Part shown: piece by piece, positions 33,483 to 34,647 of the stretch | Numbering within the stretch: position 1 is the stretch's first letter | How the letters are laid out: the number at the start of each line of letters is the position of its first letter | Assembly: GCA_943331855.1 (NCBI GenBank) | Contig: CALQNE010000008.1 | Span: 1 to 34,647, forward strand | Direction of reading: 5' to 3' | Origin: Bordetella parapertussis | Lineage (GTDB): Bacteria; Pseudomonadota; Gammaproteobacteria; Burkholderiales; Burkholderiaceae_B | DNA: 34,647 bases | The notes under the pieces: model-generated | The model's input: the letters and a program-made list of their open reading frames with translations, nothing else | Database searches by the model: none | Told to the model about the DNA's origin: nothing | Translations under genes and position numbers: made by a program

Positions 33483-34647
33483 GCCCCTGCGCACGCGCGC
33501 AGACTTTTTAAATGCAACGGGCGTATTGTTGGTGGTTCGCGACCCGCCACCTGCGAATCCGCCTTCGCCCGGTCAGCCTGTCGCCGTGCCTGCCAATCCC
33601 GCTGAAGGCGTTGAAATCCTTTTGTCGGTTTGGCAAGATGGCACCGTGATTGCCTTGCATGGTCACGTTGATCTCGGTACCGGTATACAAACCGCATTTG
33701 CCCAAATCGTGGCTGAAGAGCTTGATGTTGCACTTGAGCAGGTAGAAGTGATTTTGGGCGATACCGGTATCGTGCCGAATCAAGGCCCTACCATTGCAAG
33801 CGGTTCAATACAGATTCATGCGGCGCCACTCAGGGCAGCTGCTGCGCAGGCAAGAAATCATTTACTTGACTTGTCGGCGATTCACTTTGGGGTGCCGCGC
33901 GAACAACTCAAGATCAGTGCCGGAGTGGTTTCGGCGAGCGGCTTGGATGCCACGCCAGCGACCTCAGTGAGTTATGCCCAGTTGGTCGCGGCTCAGCGCG
34001 TACATCTTCAACTCGATCTGACAACGTTAACTAAAGATCCCGCGACATATCGCGTAGTGGGCCAGTCAACGCCTCGCGTTGATATTCCCGCCAAGGCGAC
34101 GGGCGAGTTAGTTTTTGTGCACGATATGCGCTTGCCTGGAATGCTGCATGGTCGGGTGATTCGTCCGCCCTATGCGGGTGCGGACCATGGCGATTTTATT
34201 GGCAACTTGCTCGAGTCGGTTGACGAAGCAAGCATCGCGCATATCCCTGGCATTCGCGCGGTAGTAGTGATTAGAGACTTTGTTGGAATCGTGGCAGAGC
34301 GTGAAGAGTTCGCTGAATTAGCCGCAAACACGTTGCGTGTGACGTGGAAACCCTGGGAAGGCTTGCCTGACACCTCTGATATTGAGCAAGCGCTGCGTGC
34401 CAACCCGTCCAAGCCGCGGCAACTGATTGATGACGGGGATGTAGATCAGGCGATTGCTCAAGCGGCGCAGTCGATGCCACGCACTTATATTTGGCCTTAC
34501 CAAATGCACGCCTCGATTGGTCCATCATGCGCCGTCGCACATTTCAAAGCTGACGCCGCAGATCCTTTTTCGCTCACCGTTTGGGCGGGCACGCAAAACC
34601 CGCATGTGTTGCGTGCAGACTTAGCGCGGCTGACTGCGCTGCAAGAT
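33469..34647 (+). CDS. nicB: NicB-like molybdopterin subunit of nicotinate dehydrogenase, 3' end outside window
   Basis: The frame is open to the last base, showing 393 residues from ATG 33469, which overlaps the nicA stop by 14 bases. Visible blocks are VLLVVRDPPPANPPSPGQPV (residues about 18-37), GHVDLGTGIQTAFAQIVAEEL, GDTGIVPNQGPTIASGSIQ, DIPAKATGELVFVHDMRLPGMLHG and YQMHASIGPSCAVA, typical of the xanthine oxidase-family molybdopterin subunit and of NicB in particular. Pseudomonas NicB carries additional C-terminal cytochrome c domains that would pass electrons to the respiratory chain; whether this protein has them lies outside the window. No FAD subunit gene is visible, consistent with the two-component NicAB type rather than the four-subunit E. 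barkeri enzyme. Confidence 0.87.
   Translation, partial: MTSAKPLRTRADFLNATGVLLVVRDPPPANPPSPGQPVAVPANPAEGVEILLSVWQDGTVIALHGHVDLGTGIQTAFAQIVAEELDVALEQVEVILGDTGIVPNQGPTIASGSIQIHAAPLRAAAAQARNHLLDLSAIHFGVPREQLKISAGVVSASGLDATPATSVSYAQLVAAQRVHLQLDLTTLTKDPATYRVVGQSTPRVDIPAKATGELVFVHDMRLPGMLHGRVIRPPYAGADHGDFIGNLLESVDEASIAHIPGIRAVVVIRDFVGIVAEREEFAELAANTLRVTWKPWEGLPDTSDIEQALRANPSKPRQLIDDGDVDQAIAQAAQSMPRTYIWPYQMHASIGPSCAVAHFKADAADPFSLTVWAGTQNPHVLRADLARLTALQD

Noticed and set aside
1..34647. CRISPR array, insertion sequence, prophage, tRNA or attachment site
   Set aside because: No regularly spaced direct repeats, transposase or integrase motifs, or tRNA-like sequences were noticed in a read by eye.

Overview
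The window looks like the chromosome of a betaproteobacterium of the order Burkholderiales, probably near Alcaligenaceae. The grounds are the housekeeping order (AddA-type helicase-nuclease, 4.5S RNA, dnaX, ybaB, recR), a Bug-family tripartite-tricarboxylate-type binding protein, betaproteobacterial-style CarA, CarB and transaldolase, and the NicA/NicB-type dehydrogenase. No mobile element, CRISPR array, tRNA or rRNA was seen. Genes are tightly packed: the longest stretch without a gene is about 200 bases.

Region 1 (1-6226) is housekeeping, all on +: the 3' part of an addA-like gene, the SRP RNA gene ffs, dnaX, then ybaB-recR overlapping by one base. Region 2 (6347-9052) is a three-gene ABC importer of the nitrate/sulfonate/taurine type (binding protein, ATPase, permease). 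Region 3 (9093-17464) holds tal on -, then a + strand run of carA, carB, a CaiB/BaiF CoA-transferase, a Bug binding protein and a short-chain dehydrogenase, with very small gaps or overlaps.

Region 4 (17468-34647) is the most interesting part: a divergent catabolic island for what is most probably nicotinate or a close pyridine relative. On the - strand, reading away from the centre, lie a ferredoxin-NADP reductase, a TetR regulator, an enamidase, an ABC importer (binding protein, fused permease, ATPase) and a histidine phosphatase. On the + strand lie a 6-hydroxynicotinate reductase homologue, an ApbE-superfamily UPF0280 protein, a PF06684 'amino acid synthesis' (DUF1185) protein, a LIV-type ABC importer with fused LivHM and fused LivGF, a NicA-like [2Fe-2S] subunit and a NicB-like molybdopterin subunit cut by the window end. 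The 201-base divergent spacer carries two near-identical 16-base palindromes 22 bases apart, good candidates for TetR operators.

Proposed logic: import of the pyridine carboxylate, hydroxylation at C6 by the NicAB-like enzyme, reduction of the ring by the 6-hydroxynicotinate reductase homologue (electrons possibly via the ferredoxin reductase), then ring opening by enamidase to 2-formylglutarate and ammonia. This joins an aerobic-type first step to the reductive steps known from Eubacterium barkeri fermentation. The ApbE-like gene next to the reductase suggests a maturation enzyme for its covalent flavin. Genes for steps beyond 2-formylglutarate are not recognisable here. All functional calls come from reading motifs; no database search was run.
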